This document shows positions 35,476 to 44,898 of a stretch of 64,000 bases of DNA, in pieces (positions within the stretch are counted from its first letter, which is position 1; each line of letters begins with the position of its first letter). Source of the stretch: Cognaticolwellia sediminilitoris (GTDB lineage Bacteria > Pseudomonadota > Gammaproteobacteria > Enterobacterales > Alteromonadaceae); assembly GCA_002104535.1 (NCBI GenBank), contig NBOG01000004.1:186001-250000 (forward strand), read 5' to 3'. Below the pieces are notes generated by a model that saw nothing but the letters and a program-made list of their open reading frames with translations, did not search any database and was not told the origin of the DNA. The position numbers were made by a program, and so were the translations under genes.

Positions 35476-35793
35476 TCAAAATCAAGCTATCTAAACCCCC
35501 TTTACATGTGCATGACTTTACTAATAACCTAACCGTTTTTCGACGTACAGGGACGCACTAATGCCTTGAAAGACAGGAAGTCTGAGAGAGTCCTGAACAT
35601 CGTCATTCTTTCACATGACATGTATGGATACATTAATGTCGTGATGCCATGGATGGCAATGAACGACCCATGTGATCATGACATACCGTTCGTCCTGAAC
35701 ATAAAAAAGGTTCGCAATGCGAACCTTTGTTAAATCAATTATCTAGCGATGTTATTGATGCTTATTTTTCAGCTTAGGCCATGAGTAAGATTA
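35476..35793. other. Intergenic region with extragenic palindromes
   Basis: No coding frame. It holds TGCCATGGATGGCA (a near-perfect palindrome, about 35645-35660), two copies of GTCCTGAACAT (near 35591 and 35692) and a terminator. The composition is less AT-rich than other gaps, suggesting an unrecognised extragenic repeat. Confidence 0.5.
35704..35729. terminator. Bidirectional terminator beside the MCP gene
   Basis: AAAAAGGTTCGC-AAT-GCGAACCTTTG: a perfect 10-bp stem with a very short loop and A-run. It serves mainly the minus-strand MCP gene. Confidence 0.8.
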
Positions 35794-36960
35794 TTAAACA
35801 CAGATACGGCTTAAAGTAGCATCAACTTCCGCAGCGGTGTGCTGCTGCATTTCAGCAAGCTCCGCAACCGAGGTTAAACTGGTATTTAACTCTCTGCTTA
35901 ATTTCACAACCATGGTCATATTTTCATTAATTGATGCTGTTGAATGTTGTTGCTCAGTGGTACCTTGTGCAATTTGTGAAGTAAGATGATCAACTTCAGA
36001 AAATACTTGGCCAATTTGATCGAGTGCATCAACAACTTCAGCTGAATGCGTTAAACTTTCTCGAGATAAACTTTGACCTCGGCTAATAGCATTAACCGCA
36101 TTGGTTGATTTCTCTTGCAAACCTTCAACCATTGCATGAATTTCTACTGTTGACTCTTGTGTACGATGCGCTAAAGCTCTAACTTCATCAGCTACTACAG
36201 CGAAGCCTCGACCTTGCTCTCCAGCTCTTGCAGCTTCAATCGCCGCGTTTAACGCAAGTAAGTTTGTTTGATCGGCGATACCACGAATTACTTCTAACAC
36301 TGAGCCTATTCGAGAACACTCTTCTTGCAGTAATGCCAAATCAGTCGCCATTGCAGCTACTTCATTATCGAAGTCTTCAATAGTATGCTGACTCGTGCTT
36401 GAAGCACTTGTACCTTGTGCCAAAATAGCTAAAACTTGACTAGTTGTTTCACTCACTTGTGTGGCACTTTCAGAAAGTGTCGTTGAAGTTAATGCAACTT
36501 GATCAATCGAGTTTGCCATTTGTTCAATTTGATTCGCTGACTCATCAACAGCACCTACTGAGCTACTCATTTGCCCTGCTAATGAAGCCGAACCTTGTCT
36601 TAAACTATCTGATTCGGTTCTAATTTCACTGATAACATCGGCTAAATTGACAATGAAATTCGATAAGCTATTCGAAACATTGGCTAAGTCGTCATTACTC
36701 TCATCATTGACTAATTTTGTTGGCACTTCATCAACACTCGCAACTTGATCTATATATTTTTGCAATTTTTCAAGACGCTGGGTTAGTTGTTTTTGTGAAT
36801 ATAAATAACCAACAATAACCTGTGCTGCAACCGTGACTAGGAGTAATGTCAGCATACTGCTTTGCTCAAGTTGACTACCGAGGAAAAACACCGCAATGAT
36901 GCCGATAAATCCAACAAGAAAAACAGGAACTAATAATTTGATACTCAGGAGATTAAACAT
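35794..36960 (-). CDS. Methyl-accepting chemotaxis protein without a large periplasmic domain
   Basis: 388 residues. Two closely spaced membrane helices (about residues 8-28 and 36-54) leave almost no periplasmic loop. A HAMP-like linker and the coiled-coil signalling domain follow. The conserved hairpin tip [18 protein letters not shown] is near residue 240. There is no C-terminal CheR-binding pentapeptide. It probably senses a cytoplasmic or membrane cue and signals to CheA. Confidence 0.92.
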   Translation of the reverse strand: MFNLLSIKLLVPVFLVGFIGIIAVFFLGSQLEQSSMLTLLLVTVAAQVIVGYLYSQKQLTQRLEKLQKYIDQVASVDEVPTKLVNDESNDDLANVSNSLSNFIVNLADVISEIRTESDSLRQGSASLAGQMSSSVGAVDESANQIEQMANSIDQVALTSTTLSESATQVSETTSQVLAILAQGTSASSTSQHTIEDFDNEVAAMATDLALLQEECSRIGSVLEVIRGIADQTNLLALNAAIEAARAGEQGRGFAVVADEVRALAHRTQESTVEIHAMVEGLQEKSTNAVNAISRGQSLSRESLTHSAEVVDALDQIGQVFSEVDHLTSQIAQGTTEQQHSTASINENMTMVVKLSRELNTSLTSVAELAEMQQHTAAEVDATLSRICV

Positions 36961-37157
36961 CTTTGTTTTCCAAATACTAAGTGAAATTAATTTGTGATAA
37001 ATACAATATTGTAGCTATAGAATAGAAAAGCACTTCAACAACATGATCTAACTTATAAATAAATTACATGCAATTGTGCTATTTTACTATCTGTTTTTGT
37101 TAAATTAATGAAATATACTCATCACTTTCTAATAATTTCATCTCAAAAGGGTAAAAA

Positions 37158-37328
37158 ATGACGTTCACTACAATATTCATAATTATCATCGCCGTTTGCT
37201 CTGTTTTCGCTGGTATTTTGTTAATTAAACAATCAGCGAAAAAGTTTAAACTATCAGATGAACAACAAGAAAAAGTAGACATTCGCAAAGCCGAGCAGCT
37301 TAAAAAAGATAAGGAACAAGAAAAGTAA
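37158..37328 (+). CDS. Small membrane protein, DUF2897-like, 56 aa
   Basis: A 56-codon gene with AAGGG six bases before ATG. One N-terminal helix (TIFIIIIAVCSVFAGILL) is followed by KQSAKKFKLSDEQQEKV and a strongly charged Lys/Glu tail. The helix-KK-L(S/T)DEQ pattern fits the DUF2897 family of Alteromonadales as I know it. Function unknown. Confidence 0.75.
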   Translation: MTFTTIFIIIIAVCSVFAGILLIKQSAKKFKLSDEQQEKVDIRKAEQLKKDKEQEK

Positions 37329-37402
37329 CCTTAATCAACTTGGCGATATAGTCTATTAATTAAGATAAATGGCTTGAGTTAAATGATAGCCGAACTTCGC
37401 TT

Positions 37403-37633
37403 TTACTGAACCATGAACTTCAGTACAGCTTTTTTAAATACCACCTCACCAAACGCTTTTACCATTTGTTCGGGTTTAAACTCACCTAAATCGCTGGTTT
37501 TTATTTACCCGCAGGACAAGTTGAGTTTTTCTTAGCAAACTGAGGAAATAGCTTCTTTGACAACATTTATTTTCAGCGCTTGTGCCAGTTTTCCCGATTT
37601 ATCCAAAATATACCGAGCACATGCTGTATACAT
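37403..37633 (-). pseudogene. Degenerate small gene with two in-frame stops
   Basis: From an ATG at 37633 with GGGAGA upstream, the frame reads MYTACARYILDKSGKLAQAL, then hits TAA after 33 codons. It meets a second TAA nine codons later. It then runs on in the same frame with a coding-looking tail (KTSDLGEFKPEQMVKAFGEV, then VFKKAV) to a third TAA. Another frame around the first stop gives FAKKNSTCPAGK, so a frameshift is also possible. Parent family not recognised. A functional 33-residue peptide cannot be excluded. Confidence 0.45.
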
Positions 37634-37807
37634 AGTTTTCTCCCATTCATAAACATTAGGAATTGTTATAACGCATCCTTTGAAGCACAAATTTGATACT
37701 TTCGCCTAGATAAATTTGTTCGTACTTAATGCTAAGACCAGTTTTTTCTTTACTTGTCAGCTTAACAACTTAGAATCACCTTATATTTTCCTAAGTTGTC
37801 TTCCATC

Positions 37808-38410
37808 ATGAGCTCTATACAGCATTTATTTGACAATAATCAAAAATGGTCTGATCAAGTCAAAGAAGAATACCCTGATTTTTTCAAAGATTTATCTGAG
37901 CAGCAAAATCCTGAGTATCTTTGGATTGGTTGCTCTGACTCACGCGTGCCAGCCAATGAATTACTCGGTATGCAACCAGGTGAGGTCTTTGTTCATCGTA
38001 ATATTGCCAACCAGGTAATTCACACGGATTTAAACTGTCTATCTGTTATTCAATTTGCTGTTGATGTTTTAAAAATAAAACACATCATTGTATGTGGTCA
38101 TTACGGTTGTGGTGGTGTTATAGCGTCATTAGACGATCAAAGTCATGGTTTAATTGATAACTGGCTACATCATATAAAAGATGTCTATCGATTTCATAAA
38201 ACACGTTTAGATGCTGTTGAAGACAAGTCTGAGCGCTTAAAGTTATTGTGTGAACTCAATGTTATTGAACAAGTTGCTAATGTTTGTAATACCACTATAT
38301 TAAAAAAGGCATGGGAAATTAACCAAGACGTTACCGTGCATGGTTTTGTTTATAATTTACATGATGGTATTTTAAAAGATTTAAATGTATCAGTAGATAG
38401 TAGTCAATAA
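37808..38410 (+). CDS. can: Beta-class carbonic anhydrase
   Basis: About 200 residues. Interconverts CO2 and bicarbonate in the cytoplasm. Zinc ligands are seen in WIGCSDSRVPA (Cys, Asp-Arg dyad) and CGHYGCGG (His, Cys). VHRNIANQVIHTDLNCLSVI and ELNVIEQV are typical of the E. coli Can branch. I start at ATG 37808 (MSSIQHLF); the frame extends four codons to a TTG. No strong ribosome site is visible. Confidence 0.95.
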   Translation: MSSIQHLFDNNQKWSDQVKEEYPDFFKDLSEQQNPEYLWIGCSDSRVPANELLGMQPGEVFVHRNIANQVIHTDLNCLSVIQFAVDVLKIKHIIVCGHYGCGGVIASLDDQSHGLIDNWLHHIKDVYRFHKTRLDAVEDKSERLKLLCELNVIEQVANVCNTTILKKAWEINQDVTVHGFVYNLHDGILKDLNVSVDSSQ

Positions 38411-38518
38411 TATTTAAGCAAAGTAATACGCTTTTAAGGCTGACTTAAAAGCCATTTACTATTTTTTCAATAGCGTTTATAACTTAAATAATCAAACCAA
38501 TTGGGGGTGATACATTCA

Positions 38519-39298
38519 ATGCGTTTACTATGCTATTTAGTTTTATGTATTACTCTAACCACACTGATGACTCCCTTATCAGCCAATGCCTCATCACTTT
38601 CGAAAGCTGACTATCACTTTGCTGCTATAGAAAACTTAGCTGAACAAGAAATAGGGAAAATTGTATTAACCAGAATTTATCAAGAGCTTGGTCTTAACAT
38701 TGATATTACATCTTTCGCTGGAAATCGTGCTCAGCATGAAGCAAACTCAGGTCTTAAAGCTGGTGAGACCATGCGAATATGGACTTACGGCAATGAAAAT
38801 AAAAATTTGATAAGAGTACCTACCGCATATTACAGCCTAACGACATCAGCATTTAAGCTTACAAACAACCCTATTCAAATAAACAAAGCGAGTGACTTAA
38901 AAGGTTATAATATTGTTCGTATTAGAGGTGTGAAGCATACCAATAACATCACCAAAGGCTTACGAAACATTTCTGATAGCCCATCAACTGTGGCAATGTT
39001 TAAATTACTACTACAAGGCAATGTAGATATTGCTTTAACTAATTATATTGACGGTATTGAGGTTTTAAAAAAGCTCAACCTTGAAAACGAAATAGTAGCA
39101 AGTAAGCCTTTAGCTGAACTTAAACTTTATCACTACATTCATAAAGACCATCGTGATTTGGTGTCAAAAGTAGACAACATGATCAAGCAGCTAAAAAGCA
39201 CAGGTCAGTTAACTGAAATAATTATGGCTGCAGAAGCTGCGGTATTAGATGAACACCTTCGCGTTAAGCCTAGCCAATTGAATGAAAGCAGTAAATAA
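38519..39298 (+). CDS. Periplasmic substrate-binding-like protein (SBP family 3 type)
   Basis: About 259 residues. A signal peptide (MRLLCYLVLCITLTTLMTPL...ANA) opens the protein. The body has the two-lobe pattern of amino-acid-type solute-binding proteins (KASDLKGYNIVRIRGV, then TVAMFKLLLQGNVDIALTNY). No permease or ATPase gene is near, so it may act as a sensor or orphan. ATG at 38519 follows GGGGGTGA. Six bases before the sulfotransferase gene, so probably co-transcribed. Confidence 0.75.
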   Translation: MRLLCYLVLCITLTTLMTPLSANASSLSKADYHFAAIENLAEQEIGKIVLTRIYQELGLNIDITSFAGNRAQHEANSGLKAGETMRIWTYGNENKNLIRVPTAYYSLTTSAFKLTNNPIQINKASDLKGYNIVRIRGVKHTNNITKGLRNISDSPSTVAMFKLLLQGNVDIALTNYIDGIEVLKKLNLENEIVASKPLAELKLYHYIHKDHRDLVSKVDNMIKQLKSTGQLTEIIMAAEAAVLDEHLRVKPSQLNESSK

Positions 39299-39304
39299 AT
39301 TTAC

Positions 39305-39946
39305 ATGACGAAAATATATATTATTGGCTTGCCTAGAACAGGAACAACCAGTGTTTGTGCCGCTATGCTTAAATTAGGTTTCAGCGTTGCGCATACGGCT
39401 TATACCGACCGAGCATTTGAAGAAGCGCAAGTTATTGCTGACACGCCAGTTTTTTGTGATTATCGACATTTAGATATTGCTTACCCAAACGCCAAGTTTA
39501 TTTATCTCGAACGCCCGATGGAAAAGTGGTTACCATCAATTGCACAATTACTTGCAAGAATGCATATCAACCTTGTTCGAGACGATGGTGGCTTCAACCC
39601 CATTATTAAACGCTGCTATTTAGAGACCTTTTCCCCCTACAGTGTAGAGAACATCAACCAACCTGAGTTTTTAACTCAATGCTACCAACAGCACAAAGCG
39701 CAGGTATTAAGTTATTTTAAAGGTAGAGAAAATGATTTTTTATCTATTGATATAAGTGACGACAAAAGCTTTCAGCATTTGGTAAACTTTCTTAACATTA
39801 ACAAAGATGAAACTACAGCTAGCGGCTTCGAACGACTCAATTTTGGCGGCAAGGTTACCGCGTGGAAAGATATTAAAAGCCCTTTAAAGATAGATTCAAC
39901 CAATAAAGGCAGAGTCACTAAACTGCCCTATTTATTGTCGGTTTAA
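39305..39946 (+). CDS. Sulfotransferase-family protein
   Basis: 213 residues. The N-terminal IIGLPRTGTTSVCAAML is the PAPS 5'-phosphosulfate loop, and FIYLERPMEKWLPSI matches the 3'-phosphate region (FI.L.RP). The size and motifs fit the Sulfotransfer_4 type. The acceptor is unknown. Its last 29 bases overlap the end of arsJ on the other strand. Confidence 0.82.
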   Translation: MTKIYIIGLPRTGTTSVCAAMLKLGFSVAHTAYTDRAFEEAQVIADTPVFCDYRHLDIAYPNAKFIYLERPMEKWLPSIAQLLARMHINLVRDDGGFNPIIKRCYLETFSPYSVENINQPEFLTQCYQQHKAQVLSYFKGRENDFLSIDISDDKSFQHLVNFLNINKDETTASGFERLNFGGKVTAWKDIKSPLKIDSTNKGRVTKLPYLLSV

Positions 39947-41141
39947 TTAAGGCTGCAAAAAAGACCGCGAAGACAATAAAAATTGTTGATACATATAAGC
40001 AAGCGTCTAAACCATAGCTTTGAAATACCCAACCTGAGAGCACAGTCCCTAATAACCGCCCAACAGCATTGGCCATATAATAAAAGCCAACATCAAGTGA
40101 AACCCCATCTTTATCAGCCATTTCAACGATCAAATAACTATGCAATGCAGAGTTAATAGCAAAGATAATCGCGAACATTAAAAGCCCGATAGTGACGACC
40201 CACATAACCGAATACGTACTCTGTAGTGCTAAAGCTATGGCAAGTGGGACTAACGCTAACAATGCTCCCCAAACTGCCGCATCTTTACTAGTAGGTGCTT
40301 GGCCAGAACTTTTAGACGTTAGCTTTGGCGCTAATGTTTGCATAACACCATACAAAACAATCCAAGCAGCAACAAAGCCGCCAACCCAGCTATGTGACCA
40401 GCCAAATTCGGCTGCTAAATAAACCGGTAAAGCGATCACAAACCAGACATCGCGTGCGGCAAACAAGAAAAGTCTCGAGGCTGAAAGTAAGTTAATCGCA
40501 CGACTTTTAGAAAAAATCGCGTTGAATTTAGGTTTGCTTTTCGCTTTACCTAAGTCGGCTTGAAGCATATACAAACTTAATAACCAAACCGCAATTAACG
40601 AAGCAGTCATAATGGCAATAGCACCAGTAAAACCAAAGCATGTTAACAATACACCACCTAGGAAAAACCCCATCCCTTTCAAGGTGTTTTTTGAGCCAGT
40701 TAACAGTGCAACCCAACGGTATAGCTTTGCACTTTCGCCTGATGGTACTAACAGCTTAATTGCACTTTTTGCGCTCATTTTATTTAAGTCTTTAGCAATA
40801 CCTGACAATGCTTGGGCTGCCATAACATAAAATACAGACAATAAATTTGTTGGTACCAGCAACATAGCCAAGGCGATTATTTGCAAGGCTAGGCCTATGT
40901 TCATGGTTTTATTTAAGCCAATACGCGCGCCCAACCAACCACCGATTAAATTGGTAACTACACCAAAGACCTCATAAAAAACGAACAATAATGCAATATT
41001 AAGCGGACTGTAACCTAGCTGATGAAAATACAGCACCACCAGCATACGAAGTGCACCATCGGTTAATGTAAAAGCCCAATAGTTGCCCGTGATTATTAAA
41101 TACTGTTTCATTTGCGATGATAAGCTGTGTAATGCCTGCAT
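39918..41141 (-). CDS. arsJ: Organoarsenical efflux MFS transporter ArsJ
   Basis: 407 residues and about 12 helices. The N-terminal QYLIITGNYWAFTLTDGALR and the loop SGIAKDLNKMSAKSAIK are characteristic of ArsJ. Together with the adjacent GAPDH and ArsR genes this identifies the system: ArsJ exports 1-arseno-3-phosphoglycerate, which then breaks down to arsenate outside. It lies 40 bases after gapdh on the same strand. Confidence 0.94.
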   Translation of the reverse strand: MQALHSLSSQMKQYLIITGNYWAFTLTDGALRMLVVLYFHQLGYSPLNIALLFVFYEVFGVVTNLIGGWLGARIGLNKTMNIGLALQIIALAMLLVPTNLLSVFYVMAAQALSGIAKDLNKMSAKSAIKLLVPSGESAKLYRWVALLTGSKNTLKGMGFFLGGVLLTCFGFTGAIAIMTASLIAVWLLSLYMLQADLGKAKSKPKFNAIFSKSRAINLLSASRLFLFAARDVWFVIALPVYLAAEFGWSHSWVGGFVAAWIVLYGVMQTLAPKLTSKSSGQAPTSKDAAVWGALLALVPLAIALALQSTYSVMWVVTIGLLMFAIIFAINSALHSYLIVEMADKDGVSLDVGFYYMANAVGRLLGTVLSGWVFQSYGLDACLYVSTIFIVFAVFFAALIKPTINRAV

Positions 41142-41181
41142 TTCTACATATCTTCTATGTGGGTATAAAAATAGCGTTGAT

Positions 41182-42195
41182 TTAATCGTTTAGCACTGAA
41201 CGACCTACCATACGGGCGATTTCAGCAGTTCTGTTTGCATAGCCCCATTCGTTGTCATACCAAACATAAAGTTTGACTTGAGTACCATTTATTACCATGG
41301 TTGACGGTGCGTCAATAATGCAAGAGCGAGGGTCAGTTCTATAATCAATAGACACTAATGGCCTTGTTTCAAAACCTAAAATTCCCTTTAACTCGCCACG
41401 TGCTGCCGACTGAAGAAATTCATTTACTTCTTGCTCAGTAGTCGCCCGTTCAAGTTCAAAAACACAGTCAGTAAGAGAAGCGTTAGCTAATGGCACACGA
41501 ACCGCATGGCCATTAAGCTTACCTTTAAGCTCCGGAAAAATATGGGTGATCGCTGTCGCAGATCCCGTTGTTGTTGGAATTAAACTCATGCCACAAGCGC
41601 GAGCACGTCGTAAATCTTTATGAGGTGCATCTAATATGGTTTGGGTATTGGTGATGTCGTGAATAGTGGTCATTGACCCATGCTTAATGCCTATTTTTTC
41701 ATGAAGAACTTTTACCACAGGGGCTAAACAATTGGTGGTACAAGAAGCAGCCGTAACAATAGCGTGCTTGGTAGCATCATACTCATGATCATTAACGCCC
41801 TTAACAATATTTAAAATACCCTCTTCTTTTACAGGAGCAGTTACTACTACACGTTTTACCCCTTGGTCTAAATAGGCTTGTAATAATGCTTTAGTCTTCA
41901 TCACACCTGATGCTTCAATAACCACATCACAATCAGTCCAGTCAGTATCAGCAATGTCTTTATTTTGACTGCAAATAACTTCACGCCCCTGAATAACCAT
42001 ATTACCCGAAACGTGCTTAGCTTCGTGTTTCCAAATACCGTGTACAGAATCAAAATTAAGTAAATGAGCTAGTGTTTCAGCATTTCCTGCTGGGTCATTT
42101 ATTCTAACAATTTCAACATCAGGCCAGTCATAAGCGACCCGCATTGATAACCTTCCCATGCGGCCAAAACCATTAATACCAAGTTTAATTGTCAT
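41182..42195 (-). CDS. ArsJ-associated glyceraldehyde-3-phosphate dehydrogenase
   Basis: 337 residues. NAD-binding [16 protein letters not shown], catalytic [11 protein letters not shown] (Cys), then [20 protein letters not shown] and [11 protein letters not shown]. In ars operons this paralogue uses arsenate in place of phosphate to make 1-arseno-3-phosphoglycerate, the ArsJ substrate. The arsenate role is inferred from the arsR-gapdh-arsJ order, since the residues alone cannot separate it from housekeeping GAPDH. Confidence 0.93.
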   Translation of the reverse strand: MTIKLGINGFGRMGRLSMRVAYDWPDVEIVRINDPAGNAETLAHLLNFDSVHGIWKHEAKHVSGNMVIQGREVICSQNKDIADTDWTDCDVVIEASGVMKTKALLQAYLDQGVKRVVVTAPVKEEGILNIVKGVNDHEYDATKHAIVTAASCTTNCLAPVVKVLHEKIGIKHGSMTTIHDITNTQTILDAPHKDLRRARACGMSLIPTTTGSATAITHIFPELKGKLNGHAVRVPLANASLTDCVFELERATTEQEVNEFLQSAARGELKGILGFETRPLVSIDYRTDPRSCIIDAPSTMVINGTQVKLYVWYDNEWGYANRTAEIARMVGRSVLND

Positions 42196-42264
42196 GTTTA
42201 ATTCCTATATAAAAATATTCAATCATTAACTTTACAGTATAAAGTTAATTAGGTTATTTGCTGT

Positions 42265-42615
42265 TCACTCACAACAACTAGCAATTCGAGAGGGTCTATC
42301 TCCCATTGCGCGTAAGGCTTGTTGTTGTGGCGTTATAAAGTCGACATTAGCTGCTAATGTTAAGGCTATAACTTGATGTATCCATGCCGGAATATCAGGA
42401 TTGATGTTATAAAAAACCCACTGTTTTTGTTTACGAGTAATAAGCAAACCTGAGCTTTTCAACACGGCTAAATGGCGAGAAACTTTCGGTTGGCTTGACT
42501 CATCAAGTGCCGCCATTAATTCACAAACACAGAGCTCGCCCTCATTCGCTATTAACAGAATACTTTTAAGCCTTATATCATCAGCCATGTTTTTATAAAA
42601 ATCGGTGGCTTTCAT
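42265..42615 (-). CDS. arsR: ArsR-family arsenic-responsive repressor
   Basis: 116 residues with a winged helix. ELCVCELMAAL carries the Cys-x-Cys pair of the alpha3 arsenic site. SQPKVSRHLAVLKSSGLL is the recognition helix. A C-terminal CC pair (ASCCE) could add a third thiol ligand. It represses its own operon and releases DNA on binding As(III). The operator should lie in the 42616-42858 gap, but I could not define it. Confidence 0.93.
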   Translation of the reverse strand: MKATDFYKNMADDIRLKSILLIANEGELCVCELMAALDESSQPKVSRHLAVLKSSGLLITRKQKQWVFYNINPDIPAWIHQVIALTLAANVDFITPQQQALRAMGDRPSRIASCCE

Positions 42616-42858
42616 CAGTTTTCACACCTAATAGCTTTGTAATGTATTGTCGTATGATAAAGCAATTTATTACATAACAAAATAGTTATATAATAAAGTT
42701 ATTATTAGCTGGCTGTTTATATTTCAAACAAATAATCAAGAAAAGAAATAATTATTATATTTTTCAATATGCTAATAAAAACTGCAAAATTAGTGCTTGA
42801 ACGGAACCCAAATAAGAACTATTATCAATCGCGTTATCAATCAGGAGCGAATTTTTAC

Positions 42859-43053
42859 ATGTTTGTTTGTATTTGCAAAGGCATCACAGATCACCAAATT
42901 AAACAATTAGTCACTGAATCCGGTGTAGGATCTATGCGTGAATTAAAGCAACATTTACCATTAGGTACACAATGTGGTACTTGTGTAAAAGTCGCACAAA
43001 ACATTATCGACAACACGATTATCAATGAAAGTTTATTTAAAGATGTTGGCTAA
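42859..43053 (+). CDS. bfd: Bacterioferritin-associated ferredoxin
   Basis: 64 residues when started at MFVCICKGITDHQIKQ, with CAGGAG ten bases upstream; an upstream in-frame extension is not supported. Cys4 and Cys6 with the later CGTCV pair hold the [2Fe-2S] cluster. Bfd reduces the core of bacterioferritin to release iron. It sits just before two bacterioferritin genes. Confidence 0.92.
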   Translation: MFVCICKGITDHQIKQLVTESGVGSMRELKQHLPLGTQCGTCVKVAQNIIDNTIINESLFKDVG

Positions 43054-43095
43054 CAACGACTTTGTTACTACTAAAGGTAATTTATAACTGTAACT

Positions 43096-43114
43096 GATAA
43101 CAATTCACATTATC
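43096..43114. promoter_or_regulatory. Candidate Fur box before the bacterioferritin genes
   Basis: GATAACAATTCACATTATC matches 14 of 19 positions of the GATAATGATAATCATTATC consensus and is a near palindrome. It is about 100 bases before the first bfr gene. Confidence 0.5.
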
Positions 43115-43217
43115 AAACACTTGTTTTTTAAAGAGTTTTACACTTAAAACATTGCATTCCCCTTTTTTATTCCTATAATTAAAGCCTCTACTTAATCAAT
43201 TTCAAATTGAGGCTCTA

Positions 43218-43682
43218 ATGAAAGGCAACGCAACAGTTCTGGCAATACTTAATAAAGTACTCACCAGCGAACTTACATCTATTAATCAATACTTTCTGCA
43301 CGCCCGTATGTACAAAAACTGGGGCATCAATGCCTTAAACAGCCAGTGTTATAAAAAATCTATTCTCGATATGAAACAAGCTGACAAAGTTATTGAACGT
43401 ATTTTATTTCTTGAAGGGCTTCCTAATTTACAACAGCTTGCCCCACTTTCAATTGGCGAACATACCCAAGAAATGATCGCGTGTGATACGGGCTTTCAAA
43501 CCGCCCAAATTGCAGTAGTTCGTAATGCCATTTCGGTTTGTGAACAAGAACAAGACTACGTCAGTCGTGAAATATTAGATGCGATCTTATGTGATGAAGA
43601 AGAACATTTAGATTGGTTGGAAACACAACAATACCAAATTGATACCATTGGTATTGAAAAGTATATTCAGGCGCAATTATAA
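43218..43682 (+). CDS. Bacterioferritin, haem-binding subunit with altered ferroxidase site
   Basis: 154 residues, same length as the family. By E. coli Bfr numbering, Glu18, Glu127 and His130 are kept, but Glu51 is Asp, His54 is Gln and Glu94 is Gln. The di-iron centre is therefore probably impaired. The haem ligand Met52 is present. It lies 31 bases before a second bfr gene with the opposite pattern, so the two products probably co-assemble into mixed 24-mers. Confidence 0.93.
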   Translation: MKGNATVLAILNKVLTSELTSINQYFLHARMYKNWGINALNSQCYKKSILDMKQADKVIERILFLEGLPNLQQLAPLSIGEHTQEMIACDTGFQTAQIAVVRNAISVCEQEQDYVSREILDAILCDEEEHLDWLETQQYQIDTIGIEKYIQAQL

Positions 43683-43713
43683 ACATAAAGTTGATGAGTA
43701 ATAAGGATTTAAA

Positions 43714-44181
43714 ATGAAAGGTAATAGTAAAATCATTTCTGCACTAAATGGTCTTCTCGCTTTTGAACTCGCGGCTATGGACCAATACTTCATCCATTCT
43801 CGAATTTATGAAGACTGGGGTATCATGAAATTATTCGAGCGTATCGACCATGAATTTGATGATGAAAAGCAACATGCTTCCTTGTTGATACAGCGTATCC
43901 TCTTTTTAGAAGGTACGCCTGATATGACAACTCGACACGGTTTACATATTGGTAAAACGGTACCGGAAATGCTGCAAAGCGATCTTGATGTTGAGTATGC
44001 TGTAGCTAAAGCACTGAGAACTGCGATTGCCATGTGTGAGCAAGAAAAAGATTATGTGACTCGCGAAATGCTTGAGAAACTTTTAGATGACACCGAAGTG
44101 GATCATGCATTTTGGCTTGAGCAACAATTAGGCTTAATAAACACCATTGGGCTAGATAACTACATACAATCACAATTGTAG
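43714..44181 (+). CDS. Bacterioferritin, ferroxidase subunit lacking the haem Met
   Basis: 155 residues. The ferroxidase ligands Glu18, Glu51, His54 and Glu94 are intact. The last pair (Glu128, His131) is shifted by a one-residue insertion. The haem ligand Met52 is Lys. This subunit should oxidise Fe(II) while its partner supplies haem for electron release to Bfd. A terminator follows at 44287. Confidence 0.93.
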   Translation: MKGNSKIISALNGLLAFELAAMDQYFIHSRIYEDWGIMKLFERIDHEFDDEKQHASLLIQRILFLEGTPDMTTRHGLHIGKTVPEMLQSDLDVEYAVAKALRTAIAMCEQEKDYVTREMLEKLLDDTEVDHAFWLEQQLGLINTIGLDNYIQSQL

Positions 44182-44556
44182 TTCAAGTAAAATTTCAACG
44201 ATAGCACTTTACGCCTTCACATAATGTGAACAAGCAAATGCTAGTAGCAACTTAAGCACCTGCTTATGCCGTACCAGACTCAAGTTAAAAAACACTCTTT
44301 TGTAAAAAATTTAAGAGTGTTTTTTCGTTTTTAAAATTGGCAATTTAACTGACACATTAAGATTAAATACTTAAGCATCAACTTACCGATATCGCAACTG
44401 ACTTTATTTTTAGAGTTTATCGTTATTGCTTCCTCATTATTGATTGAAGACAGTAGTAATGGCATAGTACAGTCGTAAATTTCACACGGTTTTGCCCTGC
44501 TACTTCAACATTTAACAATAACTAAAGTATAGCTAAACCTCCAATAGGATCATTAA
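44182..44556. other. Intergenic region after the bacterioferritin genes
   Basis: Contains the terminator at 44287-44325. The rest is AT-rich with no gene or repeat that I can see. Confidence 0.5.
44287..44325 (+). terminator. Rho-independent terminator of the bfr operon
   Basis: AACACTCTT / AAGAGTGTT stem with an A/T-rich loop, A-run before and five Ts after. Confidence 0.85.
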
Positions 44557-44820
44557 ATGTTATTTGATAGTGGTATTGTCGACATACTAGGCGCGATTGG
44601 AAGATTTATCCGCTTTGTGTTAGTTGAATTACTTTATAAGTTTATCTGTTATATCGCTGGCTATGCTTCACTTAAAGTAATAACACTGGGTAAGTATCCA
44701 ACAAAATTCTGCTTAAAAGAGTGCCTTTTCGAAGAAGACGAACGATACTATTTTGAATGCTTTATTGGCATAATTTTTTTCCTTTTACTATCTGTTATCG
44801 TACTGCTTTCATTTTCTTAA
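44557..44820 (+). CDS. Hypothetical small membrane protein, 87 aa
   Basis: Two hydrophobic segments (FVLVELLYKFICYIAGY near residues 20-36; IGIIFFLLLSVIVLLSF near the C-terminus) flank a polar stretch with CLKECLFEEDERYYFEC. No family recognised. It stands alone between the bfr genes and the racemase gene. Confidence 0.6.
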   Translation: MLFDSGIVDILGAIGRFIRFVLVELLYKFICYIAGYASLKVITLGKYPTKFCLKECLFEEDERYYFECFIGIIFFLLLSVIVLLSFS

Positions 44821-44898
44821 TACCTGTATAGAAATCATGTATCAATTTCAGCGTTGCATAATAACGATTAGTATTGCCAATATGGTAGAGAGTAATAA

